This document shows, piece by piece, positions 1 to 8,817 of a stretch of DNA of 64,000 nucleotides. The stretch's first letter is position 1, and the number at the start of each line of letters is the position of its first letter. The translations under genes were made by a program, and so were the position numbers. The notes under the pieces were generated by a model. That model did no database searches, was not told where the DNA came from, and was given only the letters and a program-made list of their open reading frames with translations. The stretch lies in assembly GCF_000217935.1 (NCBI RefSeq), contig NZ_AFHI01000018.1:1-64000 (forward strand), read 5' to 3'. Source of the stretch: Rheinheimera sp. A13L. GTDB taxonomy: Bacteria > Pseudomonadota > Gammaproteobacteria > Enterobacterales > Alteromonadaceae.

Positions 1-30
1 TTTTGCAGAAGCAGCAAGCCGGAGTTTTTT

Positions 31-879
31 ATGGGTTTATTGTGGTTAGTCACGTTAATTTGGGCTTTTAGTTTCTCCTTAATTGGCGAATTTCTGGCAG
101 GCCGGGTAGACCCTTATCTGGCTGTCAGCAGCCGCATGCTGTTGGCTCTGTTATTATTCCTGCCCTGGTTACTGAAAAGCACCAGTTCTAAACCTCAGGC
201 TATGGCTCTTGCTGCCATAGGCGCTATCCAGTTGGGGCTGATGTACCTGCTGCTGTATCATAGTTTCCTGTATTTGAGCGTGGCCGAAGTACTGCTGTTT
301 ACCATTCTGACCCCCGCGTATATCTCGATACTGGATTACTTCTGGCGTTATAAAAAATTACACCTTCGTTGGTTAGGTCCTGCCCTGCTGGCCATTTTAG
401 GTGCTTTAGTAATTCGGTATCAGAACTTAAGCTCAGATTTTTGGTGGGGGTTGCTACTGATACAGGCCGCCAACTTATGTTTTGCTTTTGGTCAGGTGGC
501 GTACCGTCAACTGAACTTAGGCTCCACAGGCGCACAACGTTATAACTTTGGCTGGTTTTTTGTCGGCGCAACTATCACCAGCTTGCTGGCTACCGCTTTA
601 TTTGCCGACTGGAACAAAATGCCGACGACCACTCTGGATTACGGCATTTTAGTCTGGCTGGGTGTGGTGGCTTCAGGTTTAGGTTATTGGCTGTGGAATG
701 CAGGAGCACGCCAGGTCAATGCTAACCAGTTGGCGGTGATGAATAACGTATTGATCCCGGCAGGCTTAGTGGTGAACTTTGTGTTTTGGCAACAAAACGT
801 TAATTGGTTCACTTTATCTGCAGGTTCGGCTCTGATCTTAGCCAGTTTAGTTTGGGCAAGTCGGCAGAAGAATATGTAG
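31..879 (+). CDS. DMT/EamA-family transporter
   Basis: A 282-residue inner-membrane protein made almost entirely of hydrophobic segments, about ten predicted helices in two EamA-type halves (roughly residues 1-130 and 135-280). This is the usual size and layout of drug/metabolite transporters that export amino acids, amines or carboxylates. The substrate cannot be read from the sequence. The ATG at 31 follows a GGAG ribosome-binding site. Downstream, the next gene points the other way and ends 26 bases after this stop, so the two are convergent. Family confidence is high; function is only generic. Confidence 0.85.
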   Translation: MGLLWLVTLIWAFSFSLIGEFLAGRVDPYLAVSSRMLLALLLFLPWLLKSTSSKPQAMALAAIGAIQLGLMYLLLYHSFLYLSVAEVLLFTILTPAYISILDYFWRYKKLHLRWLGPALLAILGALVIRYQNLSSDFWWGLLLIQAANLCFAFGQVAYRQLNLGSTGAQRYNFGWFFVGATITSLLATALFADWNKMPTTTLDYGILVWLGVVASGLGYWLWNAGARQVNANQLAVMNNVLIPAGLVVNFVFWQQNVNWFTLSAGSALILASLVWASRQKNM

Positions 880-905
880 GGGGGTGAGCTTCGCTCATGA
901 GTCTG

Positions 906-1583
906 CTATTTCAGTGTCGATAAAACTACGTTGTCATCAACATTGGCTACAAATCGCAAACTCCAGTTGTACTTACTTTTTTGTTTGGACATAGACAGCA
1001 TGCGCCAGGATAAGTCTGGTGCATTGAGTAAATGCCGCACTTCATCCACTTTAACTTCTCTTGGCACCATTATTTGCAACAGACAGATGTTATCTCTGCA
1101 GCCAAAGGCTTGTGGTTCCGCCTGAAACTTTTGCACTGCGGCTAACATCAGTTGCTCAAGCTTAAGCTCTGTTTCATGGTCAGCAGCTTTTTGCCTGGAG
1201 TAATGCAACTGCTCTGCTGCTTCAATAAAATTACGGCTTTTAAACACAACCTCAAGTTTAGAATGTAGCAAGCCACCGTCGTTATTGAGCAGTTTCAGAT
1301 GCCAATTTTCGTGTAGGTCCAGAGTACATCCACGGCTATCCAGGCACAGCGATGAAGACAACTGAACAGCTTCAGATTGAGGCTCCTGCGCCATAAATCC
1401 CGAGACGAACTCAGTCTCTACCCTTGCTTTGATCTCATCAGTGGGTACCTTCTGTTGCGCAGGCTCTGGTATCACACTGACATTATCATCAATTCTGATT
1501 TCCGCCGCTGGTAGCAAAAAATTGCCCTTCACTATCAGCAGCCATATCACCAAGATTGCAACCGCAGCGAAAATCCATTTCAT
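906..1583 (-). CDS. Membrane-anchored hypothetical protein
   Basis: I do not recognise this 225-residue protein. It begins with a single hydrophobic anchor (residues about 3-24), followed by a mostly soluble, probably periplasmic, domain. Two close cysteine pairs (CLDSRGC near residue 81 and CRDNIC near 160) could form disulfides, which suits an exported location. The start is either ATG at 1583 or GTG three bases upstream; a GGAG lies just before both. It is convergent with the transporter at 31-879 and lies 32 bases downstream of speE on the same strand, so it may be co-transcribed with speE. Confidence 0.7.
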   Translation of the reverse strand: MKWIFAAVAILVIWLLIVKGNFLLPAAEIRIDDNVSVIPEPAQQKVPTDEIKARVETEFVSGFMAQEPQSEAVQLSSSLCLDSRGCTLDLHENWHLKLLNNDGGLLHSKLEVVFKSRNFIEAAEQLHYSRQKAADHETELKLEQLMLAAVQKFQAEPQAFGCRDNICLLQIMVPREVKVDEVRHLLNAPDLSWRMLSMSKQKSKYNWSLRFVANVDDNVVLSTLK

Positions 1584-1615
1584 CACAACCTACTCCCATG
1601 GCTTAAACAAATTGG

Positions 1616-2473
1616 CTATTTCTGCTCAAAAGCCTTTTTGACAAAATTAGGCAAAGCCATAGCGGCCTGATGCACTTCGGCGTTGTAATACAGAGTTTCA
1701 AAAGCAGGATTTTGTGCAGCTTCAACCCGGAAGCCGTCGAATTTGGCTTCTTTACGGGCTAAAGTACAGGTCCACCAGCCGGATGGATACACCATTTGCG
1801 GGAACAGCAAACTCTGTAAATCGGCAAAACCAGCGTCTGACATCGCATCACGCATAGCTTTTAAAAGTGGCATATGAATAAGAGGTGATTCGCTTTGTTG
1901 CACTAAAATGCCACCTGGGCGCAGCGCTTTTAAGCAGCTCTCGTAGAAAGCTCTGTTAAATAAACCTTCACCAGGGCCTATAGGGTCAGTCGAATCGACA
2001 ATCACCACATCCAAAGATTCTGGTTCTGCGTCACGCATAAACTGAATACCGTCGGCAAATTTCAACGTAGCGCGTGGGTCGTTATTCGATGCACAGAGCT
2101 CTGGGAAGTATTTTTCTGCCATGCGGGTGACTTGTTCGTCGATATCAATTTGCGTCACTTGTTCGATATCAGGGTGTTTTAATACTTCACGCAAAGTACC
2201 GCAGTCGCCGCCACCAATAATAACCACCTGTTTTGGATTCGGGTGAGTAAATAACACAGGGTGGCTTAACATTTCGTGATAAAGGAAATTGTCGCGGCTG
2301 CTTAGCATAATAACGCCGTCTATCACCATCAGATTGCCAAAGTGGGTGGTCTCAAACATTTCGATATGTTGAAAAGGCGACTGCACCTCATCCAGCTTTT
2401 TTGTAATGGCTAAACCAAAGGCACTACCACTGGCCGCAAAAATTTCGGTGAACCATTTATTGTCGCCCGACAT
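1616..2473 (-). CDS. speE: Spermidine synthase
   Basis: Transfers the aminopropyl group of decarboxylated S-adenosylmethionine to putrescine, giving spermidine. The 285-residue protein has the expected N-terminal beta domain and a Rossmann fold with GGGDCGT (about residue 86) binding the nucleotide substrate and VDSTDPIGP (about residue 159) holding the catalytic aspartate region. The reading frame stays open upstream to 2611, but the family start MSGDNKWF at 2473 has a strong GAGGAG ribosome-binding site, so I chose it. The gene is divergent from speA across a 194-base intergenic region, so polyamine synthesis genes share a control region. No speD or speB is visible in this window. Confidence 0.95.
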   Translation of the reverse strand: MSGDNKWFTEIFAASGSAFGLAITKKLDEVQSPFQHIEMFETTHFGNLMVIDGVIMLSSRDNFLYHEMLSHPVLFTHPNPKQVVIIGGGDCGTLREVLKHPDIEQVTQIDIDEQVTRMAEKYFPELCASNNDPRATLKFADGIQFMRDAEPESLDVVIVDSTDPIGPGEGLFNRAFYESCLKALRPGGILVQQSESPLIHMPLLKAMRDAMSDAGFADLQSLLFPQMVYPSGWWTCTLARKEAKFDGFRVEAAQNPAFETLYYNAEVHQAAMALPNFVKKAFEQK

Positions 2474-2667
2474 ACTTATCTCCTCAAAATAAACTAAGCT
2501 GGATGTCCCAGACTTGTATGAAACTGCACCTGCATTGGCTACGCCGTGCTGCAACTTCAATGACTTTGGGGGTATTTTGCCAGTCAGGGCACGATGAAAC
2601 AAACTTTTCATGTTTTTTTCACTGCATTGGCTTTAAAATGGCGCATCATTTTTTTAAGGGCACGACA

Positions 2668-4554
2668 ATGGCAGATTGGGGTATCGAAAAAGCACGATCC
2701 ATATATAACGTAGCAGTCTGGAGTGAAGGCTATTTTGATGTGAACAACAATGGCGACCTGGTGGCCTATCCGGATCAGGACCATAAAAAACCCGGTATTA
2801 ATTTCCCGGAACTGACTGCCCGTTTTAAAGAGGAAGGCTTAACCCTGCCCGTATTGGTACGTTTTACCGATATTCTGCAGCACCGTGTTGGCACCTTAAT
2901 CAGCTCTTTTGCTCAGGCGAAAAAAGAACGTGAGTACAAAGGCGAATACACAGCCGTTTACCCTATCAAAGTAAACCAGCAATTTTCTGTAGTGAAAAAG
3001 CTGGTGAGCCATGACAGCGGCAAAGTAGGTTTAGAAGCAGGTTCCAAACCTGAGCTGATGGCTATTTTAGGTGTCACCGACAAACCTTTGCGTATTGTTT
3101 GTAACGGCTACAAAGACTCTGAGTTCCTGCGTTTAGCCACTATTGGCCAGATGATGGGCCATCAGGTGTATGTAGTAGTTGAAAAAATCACTGAATTAAA
3201 AACCTTAATCCGTGAAATCGACAGCTTAGGTCAGGCGCCTTTAATTGGTATCCGTATCAAGCTGAACTCTGTGGGTAAAGGCAAGTGGCAAAACACAGGT
3301 GGTGAAAAAGGCAAGTTTGGCTTAACAGCCACTCAGGTACTGCAAGCCATCGACATTTTGCGTGAAGCCGGCAAACTGGATCTGTTGCAGTTAGTGCATT
3401 TCCATATAGGCTCACAAATTGCCAATATCCGTGATATTCACAACGCGATTCGCGAATGTGCCCGTCACTATGCTGAACTGCGCACTTTAGGTGTACCTAT
3501 CACTACGGTTGACGTAGGTGGTGGTTTAGGTGTGGATTACGAAGGTTCGAACTCACGTTCAGCCTGTTCGATGAACTACACCATGCTGGAATACGCTCGT
3601 AACGTGGTATATGGCTTAAAAGAAGTCTGTGACGAATACGACTTGCCGCATCCGAACATTATCACTGAGTCGGGCCGTGCTATGACAGCACACCACGCTG
3701 TGTTAATTACCGATGCAATAGACGTTGAACGTGCGCCAGGTTTGGTGAACATGCCAGAACCAAGCGAAGACTCGCCTGCTGTTATCTGGGCTTTATGGGA
3801 TTCGTATAAAAACGTCACGCCACGTACAGCGGTAGAAGCCTACCACGATGCAGTGCATTATTTTACCGATGCGCATGCTCAGTATGTGCATGGTTTGCTG
3901 ACGTTAAAAGACTGGTCGTTGCTGGAACAGATTTACTTTGCCACCATCAATAAAGTGAAAAACAAGCTGGACTTATCTTCGCGCTCACACCGTGATATTC
4001 ACGATGAACTGAACGAAAAGTTAGCCGATAAGTTGTTTGTAAACTTCTCCTTGTTCCAGTCTATGCCGGATGCCTGGGGTATTGACCAGTTATTCCCTGT
4101 GATGCCACTGGAACGTATGGATGAGTCGCTGGAGCACCGCGCTATTATTCAGGACATTACCTGTGACTCAGACGGCGTACTGAAAAGTTATGCTGACGGT
4201 AACGGTATTGAATCCAGCTTGCCACTGCCTTCGTACAAAGAAGACTCGCAGTTCCTGCTGGGTATGTTTATGGTCGGCGCTTATCAGGAAATTCTGGGCG
4301 ACTTGCATAACCTGTTTGGTGACACCGACTCAGTGCATGTTGAACTGGATGACGAAGGTGGTTACCGCCTGACCAATGCGATTAAAGGCGACACAGTGGC
4401 TGACGTTTTACGTTATGTACAGTTTGACGCGAAGAAGCTGCTTGCCTCTTATCAGAAGCAATTAGCACGGATGGACTTTACCCCAGAAATGCAGGCCTCT
4501 TATTTAGATGAGCTGAAATCCGGGGTTTATGGTTACACCTATTTCGAAGATTAA
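2668..4554 (+). CDS. speA: Biosynthetic arginine decarboxylase
   Basis: PLP-dependent decarboxylase converting arginine to agmatine, the first step of the arginine route to putrescine. The 628-residue length fits the SpeA family. The PLP-lysine motif YPIKVNQQ (Lys101), HIGSQI near 250, DVGGGLGVDY near 280 and the ESGRA motif near 333 are all visible. The frame is open upstream to 2503, but that extension is unlike the family; the ATG at 2668 (MADWGIEKAR) is preceded by AAGGG and fits homologues. Followed by a strong intrinsic terminator. It is paired head-to-head with speE. Confidence 0.95.
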   Translation: MADWGIEKARSIYNVAVWSEGYFDVNNNGDLVAYPDQDHKKPGINFPELTARFKEEGLTLPVLVRFTDILQHRVGTLISSFAQAKKEREYKGEYTAVYPIKVNQQFSVVKKLVSHDSGKVGLEAGSKPELMAILGVTDKPLRIVCNGYKDSEFLRLATIGQMMGHQVYVVVEKITELKTLIREIDSLGQAPLIGIRIKLNSVGKGKWQNTGGEKGKFGLTATQVLQAIDILREAGKLDLLQLVHFHIGSQIANIRDIHNAIRECARHYAELRTLGVPITTVDVGGGLGVDYEGSNSRSACSMNYTMLEYARNVVYGLKEVCDEYDLPHPNIITESGRAMTAHHAVLITDAIDVERAPGLVNMPEPSEDSPAVIWALWDSYKNVTPRTAVEAYHDAVHYFTDAHAQYVHGLLTLKDWSLLEQIYFATINKVKNKLDLSSRSHRDIHDELNEKLADKLFVNFSLFQSMPDAWGIDQLFPVMPLERMDESLEHRAIIQDITCDSDGVLKSYADGNGIESSLPLPSYKEDSQFLLGMFMVGAYQEILGDLHNLFGDTDSVHVELDDEGGYRLTNAIKGDTVADVLRYVQFDAKKLLASYQKQLARMDFTPEMQASYLDELKSGVYGYTYFED

Positions 4555-4581
4555 GGTAAACTTGCCACTGATCGGATGAGA

Positions 4582-4608
4582 GAAAAGCAGGTTTACCTGC
4601 TTTTCCTT
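4582..4608 (+). terminator. Intrinsic terminator of speA
   Basis: An 11-bp perfect stem, GAAAAGCAGGT pairing with ACCTGCTTTTC around a two-base loop, followed by CTTTA. It starts 27 bases after the speA stop. The GTTTACCT inside the hairpin can also pair with AGGTAAAC at 4554-4561, an alternative fold. Confidence 0.8.
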
Positions 4609-4628
4609 TATAACCATTACCCAAATTA

Positions 4629-4741
4629 ATTGAAGCTGCAGCGCGGCGACAAGCCACGAAACCCCATGAGCATAGGCCACTATGTGATTGGGGCGAGAGA
4701 GCGCGGTCAACAAAGCTGCAGTTTTAAGTAAGAAGGGTAAA
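4629..4741. repeat. Dispersed palindromic repeat, copy 1
   Basis: Non-coding element matching a second copy at about 27850-27961. The centre is a hairpin: CCCCA, spacer, CATAG, short loop, CTATG, spacer, TGGGG (4661-4692). It is flanked by GGCGACAAG on the left and GCGAGAGAGCGCGGTCAAC on the right, and a GCTGCAG palindrome sits near both ends. The stem bases are kept in both copies while the loop and spacers differ, which suggests the structure is under selection or defines the element. Confidence 0.7.
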
Positions 4742-4757
4742 TTTGAGTGGTGACTGA

Positions 4758-5651
4758 ATGCTGCACTTTTTACCAGCCCCAATACGTGGCTCGCTTTCTT
4801 TTCTGCTGTACTTTATCAACACTATTTTTTGGGCTACCCCTATTTTGATCCTGGCCATAGTGAAGTTGCCTCCGGTAAAAATCTGGCAAACCTGGATCAC
4901 CTATTTACTGGACTTCTGTGCCACCAGTTGGATCACGTTAAATAACTTAACCAGCAGAACCTTTACCCGAATCCGTTGGGATATCAAAGGCATAGATAAT
5001 TTAAGCGTCAAAGACTGGTATCTGGTGATGGCGAACCATCAGTCCTGGGTGGATATTCTGGTGCTGCAAAAAGTATTTAATCACAAAGCACCCTTTTTAA
5101 AGTTTTTCCTTAAAAAAGAACTGATTTATGTGCCTGTGATTGGCTTATGCTGGTGGGCGCTGGATTTTCCTTTTATGCAGCGTTTAACCGCCAAACAGCT
5201 GGCAGAAAAACCTGAACTCAAAGGCACTGATATTGCGACGACCCGCAAAGCGTGCGAAAAATTCCGTTACAAGCCAGTGTCTGTGATGAATTTCCTTGAA
5301 GGCACCCGTTTTACTCAACTTAAACATGACAAACAACAATCGCCTTTCACTCATTTGCTTAAACCTAAAGCCGGTGGTATTTCTTTTGTACTCAACGCTA
5401 TGGGTGAACATTTGCATAAGCTGCTGGACGTGACCATTTGTTACCCCAAAGGCATTCCCACCTTCTGGGATTATATCTCAGGTAAAGTGCACGACATTAA
5501 AGTACGGGTCAGAGTATTGCCTATAGATCCAAACCTGATTGGTGATTATGAGGATCCGGTATTTAAGCAAAAATTTCAGAGCTGGGTGAATCAACTCTGG
5601 TTAGACAAAGATCTGTTATTAACAGAGCTGAAGCAAGGAGAGCAAAGCTGA
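4758..5651 (+). CDS. PlsC/YihG-type acyltransferase
   Basis: Membrane-bound acyltransferase of the 1-acylglycerol-3-phosphate acyltransferase (PlsC) superfamily, likely adding an acyl chain to a lysophospholipid. In its 297 residues there is an N-terminal hydrophobic region (about 12-38), the catalytic HX4D box NHQSWVD (His94, Asp99), and the substrate-binding EGTRFT near 180 followed by the PKAGGISF block. The overall layout resembles E. coli YihG more than PlsC. Its stop overlaps the start of the next gene by one base, and the product is clearly a paralogue of that next gene. Exact substrate is unknown. Confidence 0.85.
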   Translation: MLHFLPAPIRGSLSFLLYFINTIFWATPILILAIVKLPPVKIWQTWITYLLDFCATSWITLNNLTSRTFTRIRWDIKGIDNLSVKDWYLVMANHQSWVDILVLQKVFNHKAPFLKFFLKKELIYVPVIGLCWWALDFPFMQRLTAKQLAEKPELKGTDIATTRKACEKFRYKPVSVMNFLEGTRFTQLKHDKQQSPFTHLLKPKAGGISFVLNAMGEHLHKLLDVTICYPKGIPTFWDYISGKVHDIKVRVRVLPIDPNLIGDYEDPVFKQKFQSWVNQLWLDKDLLLTELKQGEQS

Positions 5652-6574
5652 TGTTGCACTGGTTACCCGTGGTATTCAAAGCCCCTTTGGCATTTTTGCT
5701 GTTTAGCCTTAATCTGGCCTTGTGGGGTACTCTTGTTACACTCGTAGGCATAGCTAAACTGGTATCGCCAAGTACAGCAGCCAGAGCTTTCTGGTCTAAA
5801 CCTGCACATTGGTGTTATCGCGGTTGGTCAAAATACAACAAACTGCTGATGGAGCTGTTTAATAAAGTGGAATGGCAAGTCAGTGGTGTAGCTGAACTGA
5901 AAAAAGACAGCTGGTATTTGCTGATCTCTAACCATAAAAGCTGGCTGGATATTCCGGTACTCAGCCAGTTTGCGTTAAACCGTATTCCTGAGCCTAAGTT
6001 CTTTTTAAAAGAAGAATTAAAATGGGTGCCTTTTATTGGTTCAGGCTCCTGGGCTTTGGATATGCCTTTTATGAAGCGTTACAGCCAGGCTCAGGTTGCC
6101 AAAAAACCAGAGCTGAAAGGCAAAGACATAGAAACAACACGTAAGTCTTGCGAAAAATTTAGAAACACCCCAACCACTATTATTAACTTTGTTGAAGGCT
6201 CACGTTTCACCCCAGAAAAACATAAGCAAAAACGTAGCCCATTCCGGCATTTGTTACCGCCCAAAGCCGGTGGTATTGCTTTTACTCTCGCCAGCATGGG
6301 GCAACAGTTTCATTCTGTTTTGGATGTCACCATTATGTATCCTGACAACCCGGGCCATGTGGCCATAGATATGCTGTGTGGCCGTTTAAAACGGGTGGTT
6401 GTGCTGGTTGAAGTTCTGCCTGTTGATCATGAAATCATTGGCGATTATTTTAACGACGAATCCTTCAGAGTCGCCTTTCAAAATTGGCTGAATCAACGTT
6501 GGCTGAAAAAAGATCAGGCAATAGCGGCTTATCAACAACCAGAAACTTCAGCTTCGGAAAACGCCTTGTGTTAG
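5651..6574 (+). CDS. PlsC/YihG-type acyltransferase (second copy)
   Basis: A 307-residue paralogue of the preceding protein, sharing the N-terminal hydrophobic segment, the HX4D box NHKSWLD (His95, Asp100), the ELKG-D-I-TTRK-CEKFR block and EGSRFT with PKAGGIAF. The ATG overlaps the previous stop (TGATG), so translation is coupled. The tandem arrangement suggests an old duplication with the two enzymes kept for different acyl donors or acceptors. The following channel gene begins inside or just after its end, completing a three-gene operon. Role in membrane lipid remodelling is inference from the family. Confidence 0.85.
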   Translation: MLHWLPVVFKAPLAFLLFSLNLALWGTLVTLVGIAKLVSPSTAARAFWSKPAHWCYRGWSKYNKLLMELFNKVEWQVSGVAELKKDSWYLLISNHKSWLDIPVLSQFALNRIPEPKFFLKEELKWVPFIGSGSWALDMPFMKRYSQAQVAKKPELKGKDIETTRKSCEKFRNTPTTIINFVEGSRFTPEKHKQKRSPFRHLLPPKAGGIAFTLASMGQQFHSVLDVTIMYPDNPGHVAIDMLCGRLKRVVVLVEVLPVDHEIIGDYFNDESFRVAFQNWLNQRWLKKDQAIAAYQQPETSASENALC

Positions 6575-7782
6575 ACCTGTATTTACAAAAGTGTGTCAGC
6601 TACTTTGGCCTGACTATGCCTCCGGAGCATTTGGTAATGCTCTCTATCCGGCTCTTGTTGGCTTTGTGCTTATTAGGCCTGCTTTTTACGTTAACCAGAC
6701 GTTATCTGTTACCTGCGATAGCTCATCTGCTGGATAAAGTGGATAGCGAACTGCAACAACAAACCCAACCACAACGACTGCAACTGGCCACTCATGTCGC
6801 GCATTTAATGCCTGCAGTAGTGCTGATTAGCTCAGCGGAGAAGTTTTTCCAGCATTGGCCTGAGTTTATGTCTATTGTGCATTTGGGTCTTTGGATTTAT
6901 CTCTATTGTTTTGCCGGTTTAGCCTTTGCTGCCCTGATCAATTTTGCCACCACCATTTATACAGCTGTAGGCCGCCAGAGCAGCGTGCCTTACCTGGGCC
7001 TGGCTCAGGTGCTAAAGCTGCTCGATTTTATTGTCGTCAGCATTTTGATCCTGAGCACCCTGCTGGATAAATCTCCGGTGTATTTGCTCAGCGGTTTAGG
7101 TGCTTTAACTGCAGTTTTGTTGCTGGTATTTAAAGACACTATTTTAGGTTTAGTCGCCAGTATTCAGTTAGCCACCAATAATATGGTGACGACAGGTGAC
7201 TGGATTGAAATGCCAAAATACGGTGCAGATGGCTCTGTTATTGAAGTGGCACTCACCACGGTAAAAATACAAAACTGGGACAATACTATTACCACTATCC
7301 CTACCTACGCGCTGATTTCTGACTCCTTTAAAAACTGGCGGGGTATGCAACAATCCGGTGGCCGCCGTATTAAAAGAGCCATCAAAATTGATATTCACAG
7401 CATAGGTTTTCTGGACGAGCAGGAAAAACAGCAGCTGTTGGACGATCCGATAGTGCAGCCATTTTTCGCCACGGAGCAAGCCAAAGAATTGATGCAGCAG
7501 TCTCATCTGACTAATCTGAAGCTGTTTCGTCACTACACCCAATGGTTGCTGGAACAAAACCCGGATATCAATCAGAACATGACCTTGATGGTGCGCCAGC
7601 TGGAACCCAACGAAGTAGGTTTACCGCTGGAAATTTATTGCTTTAGTTCAGATAAAATCTGGGCCAATTATGAACAGATTCAGGCTGAGATTTTTGAAAA
7701 CCTGCTGGCTACTTTGCCACTCTTTACCCTAAGCGCTTTCCAGCGCCTTGGCAGCGAACAGAGAAAATATCAGAACCTTTAG
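6568..7782 (+). CDS. ybdG: YbdG-type mechanosensitive channel
   Basis: MscS-superfamily ion channel of the inner membrane, gated by membrane tension in osmotic downshock. Five hydrophobic segments precede the conserved pore-lining/beta-domain block: SGLGALTAVLLLVFKDTILGLVA, then GDWIEMPKYGADG and ITTIPTYALISDSFKNWRG, closely matching the E. coli YbdG pattern. The C-terminal block MTLMVRQLEPNEVGLPLEIY also fits. Start is uncertain: GTG at 6568 (404 residues, overlapping the previous stop), ATG at 6616, or ATG at 6637 with a GGAG site. The upstream extension of the frame to 6484 is within the acyltransferase and unlikely. Coupling with two lipid acyltransferases hints at a joint membrane-tension role. 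Confidence 0.85.
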   Translation: MLDLYLQKCVSYFGLTMPPEHLVMLSIRLLLALCLLGLLFTLTRRYLLPAIAHLLDKVDSELQQQTQPQRLQLATHVAHLMPAVVLISSAEKFFQHWPEFMSIVHLGLWIYLYCFAGLAFAALINFATTIYTAVGRQSSVPYLGLAQVLKLLDFIVVSILILSTLLDKSPVYLLSGLGALTAVLLLVFKDTILGLVASIQLATNNMVTTGDWIEMPKYGADGSVIEVALTTVKIQNWDNTITTIPTYALISDSFKNWRGMQQSGGRRIKRAIKIDIHSIGFLDEQEKQQLLDDPIVQPFFATEQAKELMQQSHLTNLKLFRHYTQWLLEQNPDINQNMTLMVRQLEPNEVGLPLEIYCFSSDKIWANYEQIQAEIFENLLATLPLFTLSAFQRLGSEQRKYQNL

Positions 7783-8047
7783 TGGCTGCCGTTTTCTGTG
7801 CTGTGCCCGGCATAAAGTATGGCTGCTACTTTATGTTGGGCTACAACCCTTTCTATATCAGCGCCTTACAGCACAGCTTGTCAGCTGCATGCTCATCGTA
7901 AAACATTTGCCTGAACCTGCAGTTCACAATAAACTCAGTCTGCTGCCCTGGAACCGCATTTACAGCAGTTGGGATCACAACTCAGGTGGTTGTCCATCAT
8001 GGCAGAAGATGCCGTCAATCAACTGAAGGAAAAGGTAAAACTAACGC
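7783..8047. other. Intergenic region upstream of regulator
   Basis: A 265-base stretch with no convincing gene. A short frame at 7999-8055 (18 codons, MAEDAVNQLKEKV...) has an AGGTGG ribosome-binding-like site and overlaps the start of the response regulator; the same frame is open upstream to 7933. It could be a small coupled peptide or the eroded end of a former gene. Confidence 0.4.
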
Positions 8048-8752
8048 ATGACTGAACATTGCCACATCTTATTGATTGAGGATGACCAGTGGCTCAGGGA
8101 AGGGTTAAAACTATTTTTAGTATCAAAGCACTTTAAAGTGACTGCAGTTGATACTTTGGCTGGAGCAAGAGCTGTGCTTAGCCAGGCTACTGAGCCGTAT
8201 CCGGTACGTTTGATCGTCTCAGACATCTCATTACCAGACGGTTCTGCTCTGAGCTTATTTGACGAGCTTTATGCAGAGACAGCTATAGGTAAAATTTTCA
8301 TCTCAGCTCATACCTCAGAACAAGAGCGTATTCAGGGCTTACAAACCGGAGCCGATGATTACCTTTGCAAACCTATATCGCCTGAAGAGTTAGTATTGCG
8401 TATCAAAGCAGTATTACGCCGTTTGCATCTGGATTGTGATGAAACCACTGAAATTAATTTCCTGCACTATCAGCTGAATCCTGAAAGTCGGATCCTGAGT
8501 TACGAAAATACGCAGATGCAATTAAGCGGTGCTGAACATCAGTTGCTACTCCAGCTGTTGGCCCGCCAAGGTAAAATTGTATCCAGAGAAATGCTGTTTT
8601 CAGGCCTGGAAAATACTCAGATTTATCAGCAAGGCAGAGCTTTGGATATTCTGGTCTCCAGACTCAGGCGTAAAATGCTTGGCGCGGTGAATCAGGTCGA
8701 TCCCATCATCACTTACCGTGGTAAAGGCTATATGTTGCTGCAACAAAACTAA
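8048..8752 (+). CDS. OmpR-family response regulator
   Basis: Two-component DNA-binding regulator of 234 residues. The receiver domain (about 5-120) has the acidic pair Glu11/Asp12, the phosphoacceptor Asp59 in VSDISLPDG, Ser/Thr in FISAHTS and Lys in LCKPIS. The C-terminal winged helix (about 140-232) ends with the typical LDILVSRLRRKM and ITYRGKGYML motifs. No histidine kinase is adjacent, so it is an orphan here. It is followed by a terminator shared with the convergent gene at 8818. Confidence 0.9.
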   Translation: MTEHCHILLIEDDQWLREGLKLFLVSKHFKVTAVDTLAGARAVLSQATEPYPVRLIVSDISLPDGSALSLFDELYAETAIGKIFISAHTSEQERIQGLQTGADDYLCKPISPEELVLRIKAVLRRLHLDCDETTEINFLHYQLNPESRILSYENTQMQLSGAEHQLLLQLLARQGKIVSREMLFSGLENTQIYQQGRALDILVSRLRRKMLGAVNQVDPIITYRGKGYMLLQQN

Positions 8753-8776
8753 TTTATGTATGTATGTATGCAACGC

Positions 8777-8800
8777 AAAAAACCGCCGAAGCGGTTTTTT
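8777..8800. terminator. Bidirectional terminator
   Basis: A 10-bp perfect stem AAAAAACCGC / GCGGTTTTTT with a CGAA loop, A-rich on one side and T-rich on the other. It lies between two convergent genes (regulator ending 8752, large secreted protein ending 8818) and can serve both. A short TATG/TGTA tandem repeat (8755-8770) precedes it. Confidence 0.85.
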
Positions 8801-8817
8801 GTTTATTAAGGATCTTG

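Noticed and set aside
2503-2667. N-terminal extension of SpeA
   Set aside because: The frame is open, but it overlaps the divergent speE control region, has no family match and a better start lies at 2668.
7748-8026. 92-codon plus-strand frame after the channel gene
   Set aside because: It begins inside the channel gene in another frame and its product looks like translated non-coding DNA.
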